A stretch of DNA of 64,000 bases from Photorhabdus sp. CRCIA-P01 (GCF_003545805.1 NZ_NMQR01000002.1:124304-188303); one strand, 5' to 3'; numbered from the stretch's first letter, positions 39,609 to 50,197 are shown. Notes: generated from the letters alone by a model not told the origin. A program made the numbers and translations.

Positions 39609-40526
39609 TCATTCACTGACGAGCTCCTTGTAAACCCGGGAGACAGATGAACTCACCCTTCGGAATTTTTTAGCCGTCAATGCGATAAATGCTTTAGCGG
39701 CCGGTGACGATTGGCGTTCATCAAACACGGCTAATCCGACATGTCGTTTTACCTTTGGATTCAGCACTTTCTTAACATAGTGAACTTCACGAGTCCGCGG
39801 CAGAGATGATTCAGCAACAATCGTTACCGCATCCCCACGCTCAACCGCAGCCAAAGTACTTAACAATTGAGACGTCCGATAACGAATATTAGGTTGCAAC
39901 CTTGCCGATAAAAAAAGCCTGGAAACCAGTTCAGCCGATCCAGCTTCTGTCAACGCGAATGGTCCAACACACAGATCCTTCAACGTCACCGTATCCTGCA
40001 ACACCAAAGGATGATCTACCGGCAACAAAGCCACCATTTGGTCTTCAAGAATCGGATAAGTGTCGAATTGGTCTTCCGGCAGGGTCACAAATCCCACATC
40101 CACTCGCCTATCCATAAGCCATTGCACAACCTGCCTGTCTGGTCCCTCATCAACATGGACCTCAATGCCGGGGTAAAGCCTACGATAATCGGCCAGTACC
40201 GTTGGCAACAGCCACAGGGATGAAGTCGGGCCAAATGATCCGATTCGCAGCGTACCTCGTTTCATCCCTCGTGCATCCGCTGCTTCTTGCCGCATAGTTT
40301 CAGCCAGACCAAGAATGGCCTGGGCTTTTTGTAGCAAGCTTTCTCCTATATCTGTCAGTTCGACAACTCCCTGATGCCGATGAAGTAGCTCTACGCCAAG
40401 CTCCTGTTCAAGGACTCTGATAGCATGGGAAACCCCAGACTGAGAGATCTTGAGCTGGGCCGCAGCTAAGGTAAAGCCCTTCCGTTCAGCAACAACAGCA
40501 AAAATTTCGAGCTGGGTTAAAGTCAT
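39609..40526 (-). CDS. LysR-family transcriptional regulator
   Basis: 305 residues. The N-terminal winged helix (MTLTQLEIFAVVAERKGFTLAAAQL, in which the recognition part is SQSGVSHAIRVLEQEL) is followed by a periplasmic-binding-like effector domain (~90-295). A GGGGGAG Shine-Dalgarno sequence precedes the ATG. It is divergent from the TPR gene and EamA transporter across 147 bp, the classical layout for a LysR regulator of adjacent genes. Effector unknown. Confidence 0.9.
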   Translation of the reverse strand: MTLTQLEIFAVVAERKGFTLAAAQLKISQSGVSHAIRVLEQELGVELLHRHQGVVELTDIGESLLQKAQAILGLAETMRQEAADARGMKRGTLRIGSFGPTSSLWLLPTVLADYRRLYPGIEVHVDEGPDRQVVQWLMDRRVDVGFVTLPEDQFDTYPILEDQMVALLPVDHPLVLQDTVTLKDLCVGPFALTEAGSAELVSRLFLSARLQPNIRYRTSQLLSTLAAVERGDAVTIVAESSLPRTREVHYVKKVLNPKVKRHVGLAVFDERQSSPAAKAFIALTAKKFRRVSSSVSRVYKELVSE

Positions 40527-40673
40527 TATCTCCCCCTTGAGTAATCACTCATTTCCGCATGATCATACATCTGAATAAGTATATGCAATGCGGATATAAA
40601 ACAATAGGCGAGTCATGCTCGCCGAGCGCTCAACCGAGTTTCCAAACCATAATTAATTAAAAAAGGGGATTTT

Positions 40674-41864
40674 ATGAGTTACCAATGGCCTTCAGATGGC
40701 TCATCTTCTATATGGCCGGAAATAAACAGCATGTTCTTATCCCTCCGTGGAGTTTCAGACGAATTCATTCCAATGAATGAAACTCAGCGAACTTACAAAA
40801 AACTCCTGATGGGATTTGATGCCATCACCTCTTGCGAGATGAAAGAGCTTTATAAATTCAAAATCACATTAACTCAAATGAACGAGCACGACCTCTCTCT
40901 CCCTGAGCTTTGCCTTATCCATAAGGCATTCAGTGCATGGGTGCAATTTGATTACGAGAACGCGAGATTGCTTTTGACCCAACATATTCGAGCATACCCT
41001 TCGGATATTATCGCGCTCTTCTTTATTCACATGCTTGATTTCTGCACAGGAAAAACAACCAACCTGAAGTCCCTTCTGCTTTATTGTGACGAACACATTT
41101 CTAAAACTCACTACCTTTACCCATATTATCTTTCCATAAAATCGTTCGTCCTTTGTGAAGCTCAATGTTTTGATGATGCCTTAACGGTGGGTTTTAAATC
41201 TGTTAAATTAATGCCGGACAACATCTATGGCATTCATGCTGTTGCACATGCCTTGCATGAGCTAGGTCGCTGGAAAGAACTTTGCCACTTTCTGACCAAC
41301 TGTAAAGAACATTGGATAACCAACACCGGAATGGGAATGCATGTATACTGGCATCTCGCCATTGCGTATGAACGATCCGATGAGATCACGCTTGCATTGC
41401 AAGCTTTTGATGAATTATATGCTCTAAAAGACAATCCATTCGCTAAACAGGACTTGGACGCTGTAGGATTCTTGTGGCAGCTTAGGCTCAAATCTGCTGA
41501 CACCAAATTCCAACCAATTTGGGAACGTCTCGCCGTCCTTTGGACAGGCAGCATCAGCGCCTCCACCTCTTATTTCCACAAAATACATGCAGCACTTGCT
41601 TTTTCTGCAACAAATCAGTCTTTTCTTATTGAAAAGCTAATCGCGGAAAGCGATGGATTTGGCATCGAACCAGACACTCATTCCACAGGGATAGACGTCC
41701 TTAAAGCAATCTTACTATTCACATCTAGACACTACGAGGAGTGTTTAAGCAAACTCCGTCTCAGCTATGAGAAATGGCCATTATTGGGAGGTAGCCGTGC
41801 TCAACGTGAAATATTGGAACAGACCATGGAATACGCCGCCTTGAAAGCATCCTCCACCCTATAA
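40674..41864 (+). CDS. Tetratricopeptide-repeat protein, TTC38-like family
   Basis: 396 residues with helical repeats. The central stretch YGIHAVAHALHELGRWKELCHFL (split: YGIHAVAHALHELGRW and KELCHFL) and HVYWHLAIAYERSDEITLAL resemble the TTC38 family of TPR-like proteins, in which conserved His residues (AVAH, HxxWHLA) suggest a metal or ligand site. No enzymatic role is established for the family. AAGGGG precedes the ATG. It is 18 bp upstream of the EamA transporter and divergent from LysR, so probably a two-gene operon handling one substrate. Confidence 0.75.
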   Translation: MSYQWPSDGSSSIWPEINSMFLSLRGVSDEFIPMNETQRTYKKLLMGFDAITSCEMKELYKFKITLTQMNEHDLSLPELCLIHKAFSAWVQFDYENARLLLTQHIRAYPSDIIALFFIHMLDFCTGKTTNLKSLLLYCDEHISKTHYLYPYYLSIKSFVLCEAQCFDDALTVGFKSVKLMPDNIYGIHAVAHALHELGRWKELCHFLTNCKEHWITNTGMGMHVYWHLAIAYERSDEITLALQAFDELYALKDNPFAKQDLDAVGFLWQLRLKSADTKFQPIWERLAVLWTGSISASTSYFHKIHAALAFSATNQSFLIEKLIAESDGFGIEPDTHSTGIDVLKAILLFTSRHYEECLSKLRLSYEKWPLLGGSRAQREILEQTMEYAALKASSTL

Positions 41865-41882
41865 ATTACGATATCGACAAAC

Positions 41883-42878
41883 ATGAAAAGCAACCGCACA
41901 TTAACGCAGCCAATCAACAACTACTCAACCTATATCAAACTGTCTCTTGTGGCTATTATCTGGGGCGGGACATTTGTTGCAGGTCGATACATTTCTGTCG
42001 AGACATCACCCTTGTTATCAGCAAGCCTCAGATTCATTCTTGCGGGCATAACATTAATTATCTTCCTCATTTTATCAGGAAAGATGTTCGTCAAGATTAG
42101 TCTATCTCAGTTATTGAAAATCACTGGACTTGGCCTCTGCGGAATATACACCTACAACCTGTTCTTCTTTTATGGTCTGCATCACACAACCGCATCCAGA
42201 GCTTCACTTATCGTGGCACTGAATCCAGCAGTCATGGCGATTTTTTCATATCTCTTTTATAAGGAAAGGCAATCACCATTGAAAATACTGGGAATTATTC
42301 TTTGTTTGCTTGGTGCAATGATCGTGATTTTTAGCAAAACACCGCAACTGACTATTGGAGAAGAGGGTAACTGGTTGGGTGACACCTTGATCTTTGGCTG
42401 TGTTTTAAGCTGGGTTGCTTACAGCGTTTTCTGCAAGAACATTGTGAACCAAATCGGCCCACTACACACCGTCACATATTCCATCCTGGCGGGTGCTATC
42501 ATGTTGGCCGCAACGGCCATTTTCACAGGGCAAATGAGTTTATCTGCAATACATACATTACCCATAACTGATCTCTACAGCTTACTTTATCTCGGCGCAG
42601 TAGGTTCAGCGATGGCCTACATCTGGTATTACGACGGAATCCAAAAAATTGGTTCCACTCGTTCTGGCGTATTCATTGCGCTTAACCCTTTAACCGCTGT
42701 ATTACTTGGCGCAGTACTATTAGATGAGAGTTTAACGTTCCCAATGTTCATCGGAGGCGCTCTCGTAATCGGAGGTATCCTGATCTGCAACAAGAGATCA
42801 ACTGGTAAAAAACTTATTCCACACAAATCCAAACCTGGAATCAACCATATGGAGAAAACAAAGAGTTACAGGAGATAA
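41883..42878 (+). CDS. EamA/DMT-family transporter
   Basis: 331 residues with two EamA domains of five helices each. WGGTFVAGRYIS opens the first domain, and GSAMAYIWYYDGIQKIGSTRSGVFIALNPL is the typical second-repeat signature (given in part: YIWYYDGIQKIG). A basic C-terminal tail (~305-331) is longer than usual. Family members export amino acids, nucleosides or metabolites. Downstream of the TPR gene; weak ribosome site, so likely coupled. Confidence 0.88.
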   Translation: MKSNRTLTQPINNYSTYIKLSLVAIIWGGTFVAGRYISVETSPLLSASLRFILAGITLIIFLILSGKMFVKISLSQLLKITGLGLCGIYTYNLFFFYGLHHTTASRASLIVALNPAVMAIFSYLFYKERQSPLKILGIILCLLGAMIVIFSKTPQLTIGEEGNWLGDTLIFGCVLSWVAYSVFCKNIVNQIGPLHTVTYSILAGAIMLAATAIFTGQMSLSAIHTLPITDLYSLLYLGAVGSAMAYIWYYDGIQKIGSTRSGVFIALNPLTAVLLGAVLLDESLTFPMFIGGALVIGGILICNKRSTGKKLIPHKSKPGINHMEKTKSYRR

Positions 42879-43033
42879 GCCAAAAAATAATAATAAATGA
42901 AAACGATAAAAAGGCCGCATCACTTTCATGGTGTGGCCACGATGGCATTAATTATTCTAAATCATTAAAGAAACAGATCTGGCCTTATGTTGAAGCGCTC
43001 AGAAAGCGCTTTAATGTGCGCAATCGTCAATGA
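42851..43033 (+). pseudogene. Coding-like ORF fragment overlapping the EamA 3' end
   Basis: A frame open across the EamA stop codon ends at TGA 43031-43033. It reads KELQEISQKIIINENDKK, AASLSWCGHDGINYSKSL and KKQIWPYVEALRKRF. It looks like the C-terminus of a real protein, but no start or ribosome site is evident. It may be a truncated gene or the original 3' end of something replaced by the transporter. Confidence 0.3.
42913..42938. terminator. Hairpin downstream of the EamA gene
   Basis: GGCCGCATCA (42913-42922) with TGGTGTGGCC (42929-42938), two G-T pairs, loop CTTTCA, 35 bp after the stop. There is no T-run on the plus strand; on the minus strand TTTTT follows. Confidence 0.45.
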
Positions 43034-43185
43034 ACGTGTACCGGCCAGTGGATATTGAACTCATAAAGTTAGAGACAAGAATTTAAATAGCCCAGACGAT
43101 GTTTAAAACACCGAGCAACGGGTTATTGATGAAAATAGATTTAGTAAAAAGGGAGTTTCCAGGCGATCGGCATGAAAGGAAGACT

Positions 43186-43261
<76 letters not shown>

Positions 43262-43320
43262 ATTACTGACTGGTGATAACCTGAAACAATATATTAATCT
43301 CAAGATATCAATTTCAAGTT

Positions 43321-43396
<76 letters not shown>

Positions 43397-43451
43397 GTCA
43401 CTGACTGGCTAATGATAACCAGAAATAACATACTGATTCCAAATAAAAATT

Positions 43452-43527
<76 letters not shown>

Positions 43528-43584
43528 ATATTTTTTAATACGCTATCCATACCTTATGAAATTCTTCATCAGTATGGGGAGCGC

Positions 43585-43612
43585 ATTATACGAGAAATCG
43601 TTGCGCCCGCAA
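43585..43612 (-). promoter_or_regulatory. tRNA-Gly cluster promoter with stringent-type discriminator
   Basis: On the minus strand: TTGCGG (43612-43607), 16-bp spacer, perfect TATAAT (43590-43585), then GC-rich GCGCTCCCC. The GC discriminator is the known feature of ppGpp-inhibited stable-RNA promoters. Confidence 0.75.
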
Positions 43613-43726
43613 GTCCTTCAACACAAAAAAACAAACTTTTTGGCAAAATGACGATTTAAACACCAACACAGATTAATTAATCGTCATATTAAACTTGCGT
43701 TATCAAACCAGCGAAAACTTTCTGGC

Positions 43727-44272
43727 TTACAGTTGAATAAAATGTTCCCGATAATAGGCTAATTCAGCAACTGATTCACGGATATCATCCAGCGCCTGAT
43801 GCGTATTCTGTTTCTTAAATCCAGTAAGGATTTCCGGCTTCCAGCGACGGGCTAATTCTTTAAGCGTGCTGACATCCAAGTAGCGGTAATGAAAATAAGC
43901 CTCCAATTCTGGCATATAACGGAACAAAAAACGCCGATCCTGACTCACGCTGTTACCACAAATGGGGGAAGCACCTGCCGGAACCCATTCTTCCAAAAAT
44001 TCAATCGTCGCCTTCTCTGCCTCACGATCATCAATTTTACTTGCTTTAACACGTTCAACTAGCCCACTGCCCGTATGGGTACGCACATTCCATTTATCCA
44101 TCAAAGCAAGTTGTTCATCAGATTGATGAACCGCAATGACTGGCCCTTCCGCCAGGATATTCAGATTTGCATCGGTGACAATTGTCGCAATTTCAATAAT
44201 GCGATCCCGCTCTGGATCTAAACCCGTCATTTCCAGATCTATCCAGATAAGATTGTGCTCACTTTTTGACAT
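43727..44272 (-). CDS. orn: Oligoribonuclease
   Basis: 181 residues of the DEDDh exonuclease family: [11 protein letters not shown] (first Asp/Glu), the IVTD region, SVSQDRRFL and the terminal [10 protein letters not shown] with catalytic His and Asp. It degrades 2-5-nt RNAs (and pGpG) and is essential in many gammaproteobacteria. Divergent from rsgA as in E. coli, with an ERIC element now between the two. Confidence 0.97.
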   Translation of the reverse strand: MSKSEHNLIWIDLEMTGLDPERDRIIEIATIVTDANLNILAEGPVIAVHQSDEQLALMDKWNVRTHTGSGLVERVKASKIDDREAEKATIEFLEEWVPAGASPICGNSVSQDRRFLFRYMPELEAYFHYRYLDVSTLKELARRWKPEILTGFKKQNTHQALDDIRESVAELAYYREHFIQL

Positions 44273-44342
44273 GTTATATCCTAGATTGGAGAGATAGTTC
44301 TTATTAATGATGTATCATAGCGCTTTTAAGCAATAACAGCGA

Positions 44343-44469
44343 TATACCCTATGGATTTCAAGATGCATCGCGACGGCAAGGGAGTGAATCCCCGGGAGCA
44401 TAGATAACGATGTGACCGGGGTGAGTGAGTGCAGCCAACAAAGAGGCAACTTGAAAGATGACGGGTATA
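44343..44469. repeat. ERIC element (copy 3) between orn and rsgA
   Basis: 127 bp, reverse orientation relative to copies 1 and 2, beginning TATACCCTATGG and ending GACGGGTATA. It ends 22 bp before the rsgA GTG, so it fills most of the orn-rsgA divergent spacer and probably lies in the rsgA leader. Confidence 0.94.
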
Positions 44470-44491
44470 AATGTGGAACAAGTGAGGTTCG

Positions 44492-45547
44492 GTGTCTAAG
44501 CATAAACTATCCAAAGGCCAGCAACGGCGGGTACAGGAAAATCATCAGCGTAGGTTGAAAAAACAGGATAATAAACCTGAAATGGATGATAGTCAGTTAG
44601 GTGAACCTCAAGAAGGGCTAGTTATCAGCCGTTTCGGCCAACATGCTGATGTCGAGGCAGAAGATGGTTCTATACAACGTTGTAATATTCGCAGAACTAT
44701 CCGCTCATTGGTAACTGGCGATCAGGTGGTATGGCGACCTTCACTGCAAACCCAAGCAGATGTTAAAGTGAATGGTATTGTTGAAGCCGTTCACGAACGG
44801 ACTTCCGTACTTACGCGGCCTGACTATTATGACGGCATTAAACCTATCGCCTCCAATATTGATCAGATAGTGATTGTGTCAGCCATTCTTCCTGAATTGT
44901 CACTCAATATTATCGATCGCTACCTTGTTGCCTGTGAAACACTGGGCATTGAACCGTTGATTGTATTGAATAAAATTGATCTTTTGGACGAAGAAAGCCG
45001 TGAATGGGTCAGCGAAATCATGTCCACATACCACAACATTGGTTACAGAGTATTGAAACTATCAAGCCATACCGGCGAAGGTATGGAAGAATTAACGAAG
45101 ATGCTCGCAGGTCGAATCAGTATTTTTGCCGGTCAGTCTGGTGTGGGTAAATCAAGTTTACTCAATACACTCCTACCAGAAGATGAAGACAAGATTCTGG
45201 TCAATCAGGTTTCAAATGTTTCCGGTTTAGGTCAGCACACCACAACGGCATCTCGTCTTTATCATTTCCCACATGGCGGTGATGTTATTGATTCTCCCGG
45301 TGTTCGGGAGTTTGGCCTGTGGCATTTAACACCTGAGCAGATAACTCAGGGTTTTATCGAATTCCGTGACTATCTGGGTAGTTGTAAATTCCGTGATTGT
45401 AAACATCGGGACGATCCAGCGTGTGCGCTACGGAAGGCAGTGGAAGATAATGAAATAAATCAAGAACGTTTTGAGAATTATCACCGTATTCTCGATAGCA
45501 TGGATCAAATTAAACCACGCAAGACTTTTACAGATAACGAGAGCTAA
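44492..45547 (+). CDS. rsgA: RsgA, small-subunit ribosome biogenesis GTPase
   Basis: 351 residues with the circularly permuted GTPase order: G4 NKID (~162), then G1 [10 protein letters not shown]3 DSPG. An N-terminal OB domain and a C-terminal zinc finger ([14 protein letters not shown]) are present. It matures the 30S subunit and is stimulated by ribosomes. The start is GTG at 44492, with GAGG 6-10 bases upstream, matching the E. coli [14 protein letters not shown] start. Confidence 0.97.
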   Translation: MSKHKLSKGQQRRVQENHQRRLKKQDNKPEMDDSQLGEPQEGLVISRFGQHADVEAEDGSIQRCNIRRTIRSLVTGDQVVWRPSLQTQADVKVNGIVEAVHERTSVLTRPDYYDGIKPIASNIDQIVIVSAILPELSLNIIDRYLVACETLGIEPLIVLNKIDLLDEESREWVSEIMSTYHNIGYRVLKLSSHTGEGMEELTKMLAGRISIFAGQSGVGKSSLLNTLLPEDEDKILVNQVSNVSGLGQHTTTASRLYHFPHGGDVIDSPGVREFGLWHLTPEQITQGFIEFRDYLGSCKFRDCKHRDDPACALRKAVEDNEINQERFENYHRILDSMDQIKPRKTFTDNES

Positions 45548-45621
45548 CTGACATCAAATGAAAGGACGGGTACAATAACCCCCTTTTGTCTAATTTTGCC
45601 AATAGAATCCAAGAGGTTGAC

Positions 45622-46515
45622 GTGCTGGATAACATTAAAATCAGGTTGCAATATTTACTACCTAAACAGGGGATAACTCATCTGGCAGGCTGGTTTGCTA
45701 ACAAAAAAGCTGGCTGGTTGACTCAACTGGCAATCAAGACGTTTGCCCGTATTTATAAAGTGGACATGAATGAAGCGAAACCATCTGAGTTTTCAGCATA
45801 TTCGACATTTAACGAATTCTTTATCCGTCCACTAAAAGATGATATTCGCCCAGTTGTCAGCAATGAACACCAATTAGCGCTACCTGCCGATGGCACTATC
45901 AGCCAGTTAGGCAACATCCGAACCTATCAGATCCTTCAGGCCAAAGGACATCACTACACACTTGAAGCTCTACTCGCCGGCAACCATCAGTTGGCAGAGA
46001 TATTCCGTGATGGACAGTTTGTAACGACTTACTTATCACCTAAAGATTATCATCGCGTACATATGCCTTGCGACGGATTACTGAAAGAGATGATCTATGT
46101 CCCTGGTGATCTGTTCTCTGTCAATCCATTGACTGCCGCCAACGTGCCAAACCTGTTCGCGCGTAATGAAAGAGTCCTCTGTCTATTTGAGACTCAATTT
46201 GGGCCCATGATACAGATTCTGGTTGGTGCAACTATCGTCGGCAGTATCGAAATGGCTTGGTGTGGTACGGTTACACCACCACGGGAAGGCATTATCAAAC
46301 GCTGGACTTACCCGGAAGCCGCTACAACTGGCGCGATTTCTTTCAAGAAAGGTGAAGAAATGGGGCGTTTCAAATTGGGTTCTACCGTTATTAACCTGTT
46401 TGCACCAAATCAGATACAGTTAGCCGGACATTTGAGCAGTGGCTCAACAACCCGCATGGGTGAACTGTTAGCTCAAGCTATCATTCTTGAAGAACCCACT
46501 GACAACATAAGTTAA
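45622..46515 (+). CDS. psd: Phosphatidylserine decarboxylase proenzyme
   Basis: 297 residues from the GTG at 45622 (AAGAGG 6 bases upstream), aligned with the E. coli start MLNSFKLSLQYILP; a TTG at 45586 adds 12 unconserved codons. [17 protein letters not shown] and the self-cleavage motif LGST (pyruvoyl formation at the Ser, ~residue 253) are intact. It converts phosphatidylserine to phosphatidylethanolamine in the inner membrane. It lies 74 bp after rsgA and 26 bp before mscM, the standard psd-mscM pair. Confidence 0.96.
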   Translation: MLDNIKIRLQYLLPKQGITHLAGWFANKKAGWLTQLAIKTFARIYKVDMNEAKPSEFSAYSTFNEFFIRPLKDDIRPVVSNEHQLALPADGTISQLGNIRTYQILQAKGHHYTLEALLAGNHQLAEIFRDGQFVTTYLSPKDYHRVHMPCDGLLKEMIYVPGDLFSVNPLTAANVPNLFARNERVLCLFETQFGPMIQILVGATIVGSIEMAWCGTVTPPREGIIKRWTYPEAATTGAISFKKGEEMGRFKLGSTVINLFAPNQIQLAGHLSSGSTTRMGELLAQAIILEEPTDNIS

Positions 46516-46541
46516 TCCCTTGCCAAGGAGAGCCCTCTATC

Positions 46542-49500
46542 GTGCACCTGATTATCAGCTTATTGCTTAGCCTGCTCATTATTAACCCGGTTCTTGCTGC
46601 GATTTCACTTGACGAAAACCAGCTCAAACAAGAGCTGAAACAAATTGAATCCAGTAAAAATCCGCAGGACGCAGAAGTGGCTCAGGCGCTACAAGGCGCA
46701 CTCAATTGGATTGCAGATACGAAATCCGCCAATGACAGAACGCAGAAATACCAAACTGCCATTGATGATTTCCCTAAAATAACCAAAGAACTTCGTCAAA
46801 AATTACTTACTGAAAGTGATACTCCCCGCCCAACGCCTGCTAACCAATCCATTGCGAACATTGAGCAACAGATTATTCAGGTCAGCAGTCGGTTGCTAGA
46901 ACAAGGGGGACAATTACAGCAAGAGCAGGACAAAGGACGGGAAATCAGCGACTCTTTAGTACTATTACCGCAACAACAATCAGAAGCACGACGCTTGCTA
47001 ACTGAAGCATCTTCTCGCCTGCAATCATTAGGAACACCATCCACCCCATTAGGAGAGGCTCAATTTGCCTTAGCTCAAGCCGAAGTCAATGCCCACAAAG
47101 CGACAGTCAATGAACTCGAAATTGCGCAACTTTCTGCGAATAATCGGCAGGAAATTTCCCGTATGCGGGTTGAACTGTTCAAAAAACGATATCATCGACT
47201 TGATCTTGAGCTGCAACAACTCCGTAGCCAACTTAATGCACAACGCCAGCAAAAAGCAGAATTAGCCCTGGAACATACCGAGATGCTGGCGGAACAAAGT
47301 GATCAGCTCCCAAAATTTCTGCTCGATGAATTACAACTGAACCGGAATTTATCTCAGGAATTAAATCAGCAAGCACAACGAATGAATGTCATCGGCTCAA
47401 AGCAACGCCAGGCCGCCAGTGATATTATTCAAGTCCGGCAAGCACTGAATACCATTCGTGAACAGGCACAATGGCTCGGTGGCTCCACAACACTCGGAGA
47501 AGCACTCCAAACTCAACTTGCCCGTTTACCTGACATGTCTAAACCACAGCAACTTGATCGGAATATTGTCAAATTCAGGGTCGATCGGCTGAAATACGAA
47601 GACATGCTGGAGCAGTTACAAAAAGACATAAAACCCGTACAGAAAAGCAACATTGCGTTAACGACTGAACAAGAGCGGATTTATGATTCTCTTACCCGCA
47701 CCCGCAAAGAACTACTTAATTCATTATTATCTGGTTACGACAGTGAAATCCTTGAATTGACCAAATTGAAAGTCGCTACCAGCCAGCTAAATGATGCACT
47801 AACAGAAGTCAAAGAGGCCACACACCGTTATCTATTTTGGGTCGCAGATGTTAATCCCGTTTCGCTCAATTACCCAATCAATGTTGTGCAGGATCTGACC
47901 CGTCTATTATCGCTGGACACTTTTTCTCAGTTAAGCGGAGCCCTGATAGTCATGCTGACCACTCAGGATACGCTTCTATATCTGTTTGGCACGCTATTCC
48001 TGGTTATATTCAGCATCGGTTCTCTTCGCCATTATCATTCATTCCTTGAACGCGCGAGTAACCGTATCGGCAAAGTAACCCATGATCACTTTTCCCTCAC
48101 TTTACGTACCGTATTCTGGTCGGTTGTTGTCGCATTACCTTTGCCCATGCTCTGGTCCGCCATTGGTTATGGGCTACAAAGCGCCTGGCAGTACCCTATG
48201 GCGACAGCTATTGGTTATGGTGTCAATGCTACGACGCCCGTATTATGGATCTTCATGCTGAGTGCGACTTTCGCCCATCCAAATGGGTTATTCATTGCCC
48301 ATTTCCGTTGGCCGGAAGAACGTGTTAAACGGGCTTTACGATTCTACCAGCTATCCATCTTTGCCATTGTGCCATTGGTCATGGCATTAATAACTTTTGA
48401 ACATTACAGTGATCGAGAATTTGCTTCCACACTTGGCAGGCTCTGCTTCCTAATCCTGTGCGTCTCCTTAAGCCTGATCACTAACAGCCTGAAACGGGCA
48501 AAAATTCCGCTCTATCTGGATAAAAATGGCTCCGGTGAAAATGTTATCAATACTGCTCTCTGGTGGATTTTACTCTCTGCGCCGATAGTCGCAGCGCTAG
48601 CTTCCATACTGGGATATTTCAGCACATCACAAGCATTGCTAGGGCGTTTAGAAACTTCTGTTGCTATCTGGTTCTTCCTGCTGGTTATTTACCATATTAT
48701 CCGTCGTTGGATGCTGATTCAGCGACGCCGGATCGCCTTTGACCGGGCAAAACAGCGGCGGGCAGAAATTCTGGCTCAACGAGCCAAAGGAGAGGACGAT
48801 TCAACCGGTTCAAGCAGTATCGAAGGTGCCATTGAAGTTGAGGAACCCATTATTGATCTGGATGCAATCAGTGCTCAATCACTGGGATTAGTCCGTTCAA
48901 TTCTCACTCTGCTTGCCTTGGTTTCACTCATTTGGCTCTGGTCAGAACTCCATTCCGCTTTCTCATTTCTAGAAAATATCCGACTATGGGATGTCACCAC
49001 GACAATAAACAACGTAGAAACTGTTCAACCTATCACCGTAGGTTCTGTCTTGATTGCTATCTTGGTGATTATTATCACCACTCAACTTGTACGTAACCTA
49101 CCCGCACTGCTTGAGTTGGCCTTATTACAGCATTTAGAGCTTACACCAGGCACCGGCTTTGCCATCACCACACTCACCAAATACACCATTACTTTGATTG
49201 GTGGTCTGGTCGGTTTCTCTCTGATTGGTATTGAATGGTCAAAATTGCAATGGCTTGTTGCTGCGCTAGGGGTTGGGTTGGGCTTTGGCTTACAAGAAAT
49301 CTTCGCTAACATCGTTTCTGGCCTGATGATACTGTTTGAAAAACCCATTCGTATCGGCGATACCGTTACTATCCGCAATCTGACCGGTAGCATCACCAAG
49401 ATCAATACACGAGCAACAACCCTTTCAGATTGGGACAGAAAAGAGATCATTGTTCCTAACAAAGCATTTATTACTGAACAGTTTATTAACTGGTCATTAT

Positions 49501-49877
49501 CTGACACCATCACCCGTATCGTGCTGACAATTCCTGCTCCGGCAGAAGCTAACTGTGAAGAAGTCACCCAGATCCTGCTAACTGCGGCTAAACGTAGCAC
49601 TCTGATCCTTGATAACCCGGCACCTGAAGCCTATCTGGTTGATCTTCAACATGGTATTCAGATATTTGAATTACGTATTTATGCCGCTGAAATGGGGCAT
49701 CGCATGCCTGTCCGCCACGAAGTCCATCAGCTTATTTTGCAAGGATTCCGCGAACACGGCATTACTCTGCCATTCCCACCATTTCAAGCGAGTATTGATG
49801 TTATTGGTCGGGATATTCGCAGTGCGACGACAAATAGGTCAGGCCGCAATCCACCACGTCAACCGGGTAGTTTGTAA
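46542..49877 (+). CDS. mscM: MscM (YjeP), mechanosensitive channel of miniconductance
   Basis: 1111 residues. A signal peptide is followed by a long periplasmic coiled-coil region (~20-470, Gln/Glu-rich), then ~11 membrane helices and the MscS-like core near the C-terminus with the pore helix LQWLVAALGVGLGFGLQEIFAN (quoted in part: ALGVGLGFGLQEIFAN) and the GDTVTIRNLTG beta domain. It opens on hypo-osmotic shock. Start GTG 46542 with AAGGAG 11-12 bases upstream. Same length and neighbours as E. coli mscM. Confidence 0.97.
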   Translation: MHLIISLLLSLLIINPVLAAISLDENQLKQELKQIESSKNPQDAEVAQALQGALNWIADTKSANDRTQKYQTAIDDFPKITKELRQKLLTESDTPRPTPANQSIANIEQQIIQVSSRLLEQGGQLQQEQDKGREISDSLVLLPQQQSEARRLLTEASSRLQSLGTPSTPLGEAQFALAQAEVNAHKATVNELEIAQLSANNRQEISRMRVELFKKRYHRLDLELQQLRSQLNAQRQQKAELALEHTEMLAEQSDQLPKFLLDELQLNRNLSQELNQQAQRMNVIGSKQRQAASDIIQVRQALNTIREQAQWLGGSTTLGEALQTQLARLPDMSKPQQLDRNIVKFRVDRLKYEDMLEQLQKDIKPVQKSNIALTTEQERIYDSLTRTRKELLNSLLSGYDSEILELTKLKVATSQLNDALTEVKEATHRYLFWVADVNPVSLNYPINVVQDLTRLLSLDTFSQLSGALIVMLTTQDTLLYLFGTLFLVIFSIGSLRHYHSFLERASNRIGKVTHDHFSLTLRTVFWSVVVALPLPMLWSAIGYGLQSAWQYPMATAIGYGVNATTPVLWIFMLSATFAHPNGLFIAHFRWPEERVKRALRFYQLSIFAIVPLVMALITFEHYSDREFASTLGRLCFLILCVSLSLITNSLKRAKIPLYLDKNGSGENVINTALWWILLSAPIVAALASILGYFSTSQALLGRLETSVAIWFFLLVIYHIIRRWMLIQRRRIAFDRAKQRRAEILAQRAKGEDDSTGSSSIEGAIEVEEPIIDLDAISAQSLGLVRSILTLLALVSLIWLWSELHSAFSFLENIRLWDVTTTINNVETVQPITVGSVLIAILVIIITTQLVRNLPALLELALLQHLELTPGTGFAITTLTKYTITLIGGLVGFSLIGIEWSKLQWLVAALGVGLGFGLQEIFANIVSGLMILFEKPIRIGDTVTIRNLTGSITKINTRATTLSDWDRKEIIVPNKAFITEQFINWSLSDTITRIVLTIPAPAEANCEEVTQILLTAAKRSTLILDNPAPEAYLVDLQHGIQIFELRIYAAEMGHRMPVRHEVHQLILQGFREHGITLPFPPFQASIDVIGRDIRSATTNRSGRNPPRQPGSL

Positions 49878-49966
49878 AAAGATAATGAAGCACTGAGCAC
49901 CCATACTTGAATCAACTAACCCTATTTCAGGCAAAATATGGCCTTTTACCGCCATCCTATGCTTGA

Positions 49967-50197
49967 AATAGGCTTTGCGAAGCAATCAATGTCGCGCCAC
50001 AAGAGGTTTTCATTCCCTCCAGTGCGTACATTTGTCTATACACGGATGTGGTGATCAGTCCTTATCCCAATGGTCTGATGATCCAGACCGGTCAATACCC
50101 AGATCTGACACCGCAGCCGGGTAGTGTCCCGGACAGGGCAGAACCGGATGCAACGGTCTGGCATCTGATTCGGGAAACGGAAAACAGAAAGAATTAA
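49967..50197 (+). pseudogene. C-terminal remnant, possibly of a DUF3396-type immunity protein
   Basis: Between mscM and yigL one frame stays open for 76 codons to TAA (50195-50197) with coding-like sequence: LCEAINVAPQEVFIPSS, then YTDVVISPYPNGLMIQTGQYPDL and ending HLIRETENRKN. GLMIQTGQYPDL resembles the GxLIQAGExPxLG stretch that I recall near the end of type VI immunity (DUF3396-like) proteins. There is no start codon with a ribosome site and a stop lies just upstream (49964). It is a gene relic at a synteny breakpoint; the family is a guess. Confidence 0.35.

Noticed and set aside
39136-43185. Active mobile element
   Set aside because: No integrase, transposase or inverted-repeat ends found; only the tRNA 3'-end duplication supports past integration.
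44315-44514. Two overlapping ~62-codon minus-strand ORFs
   Set aside because: They lie mostly inside the ERIC element; similar peptides appear in the other ERIC copies, so they are repeat artefacts.
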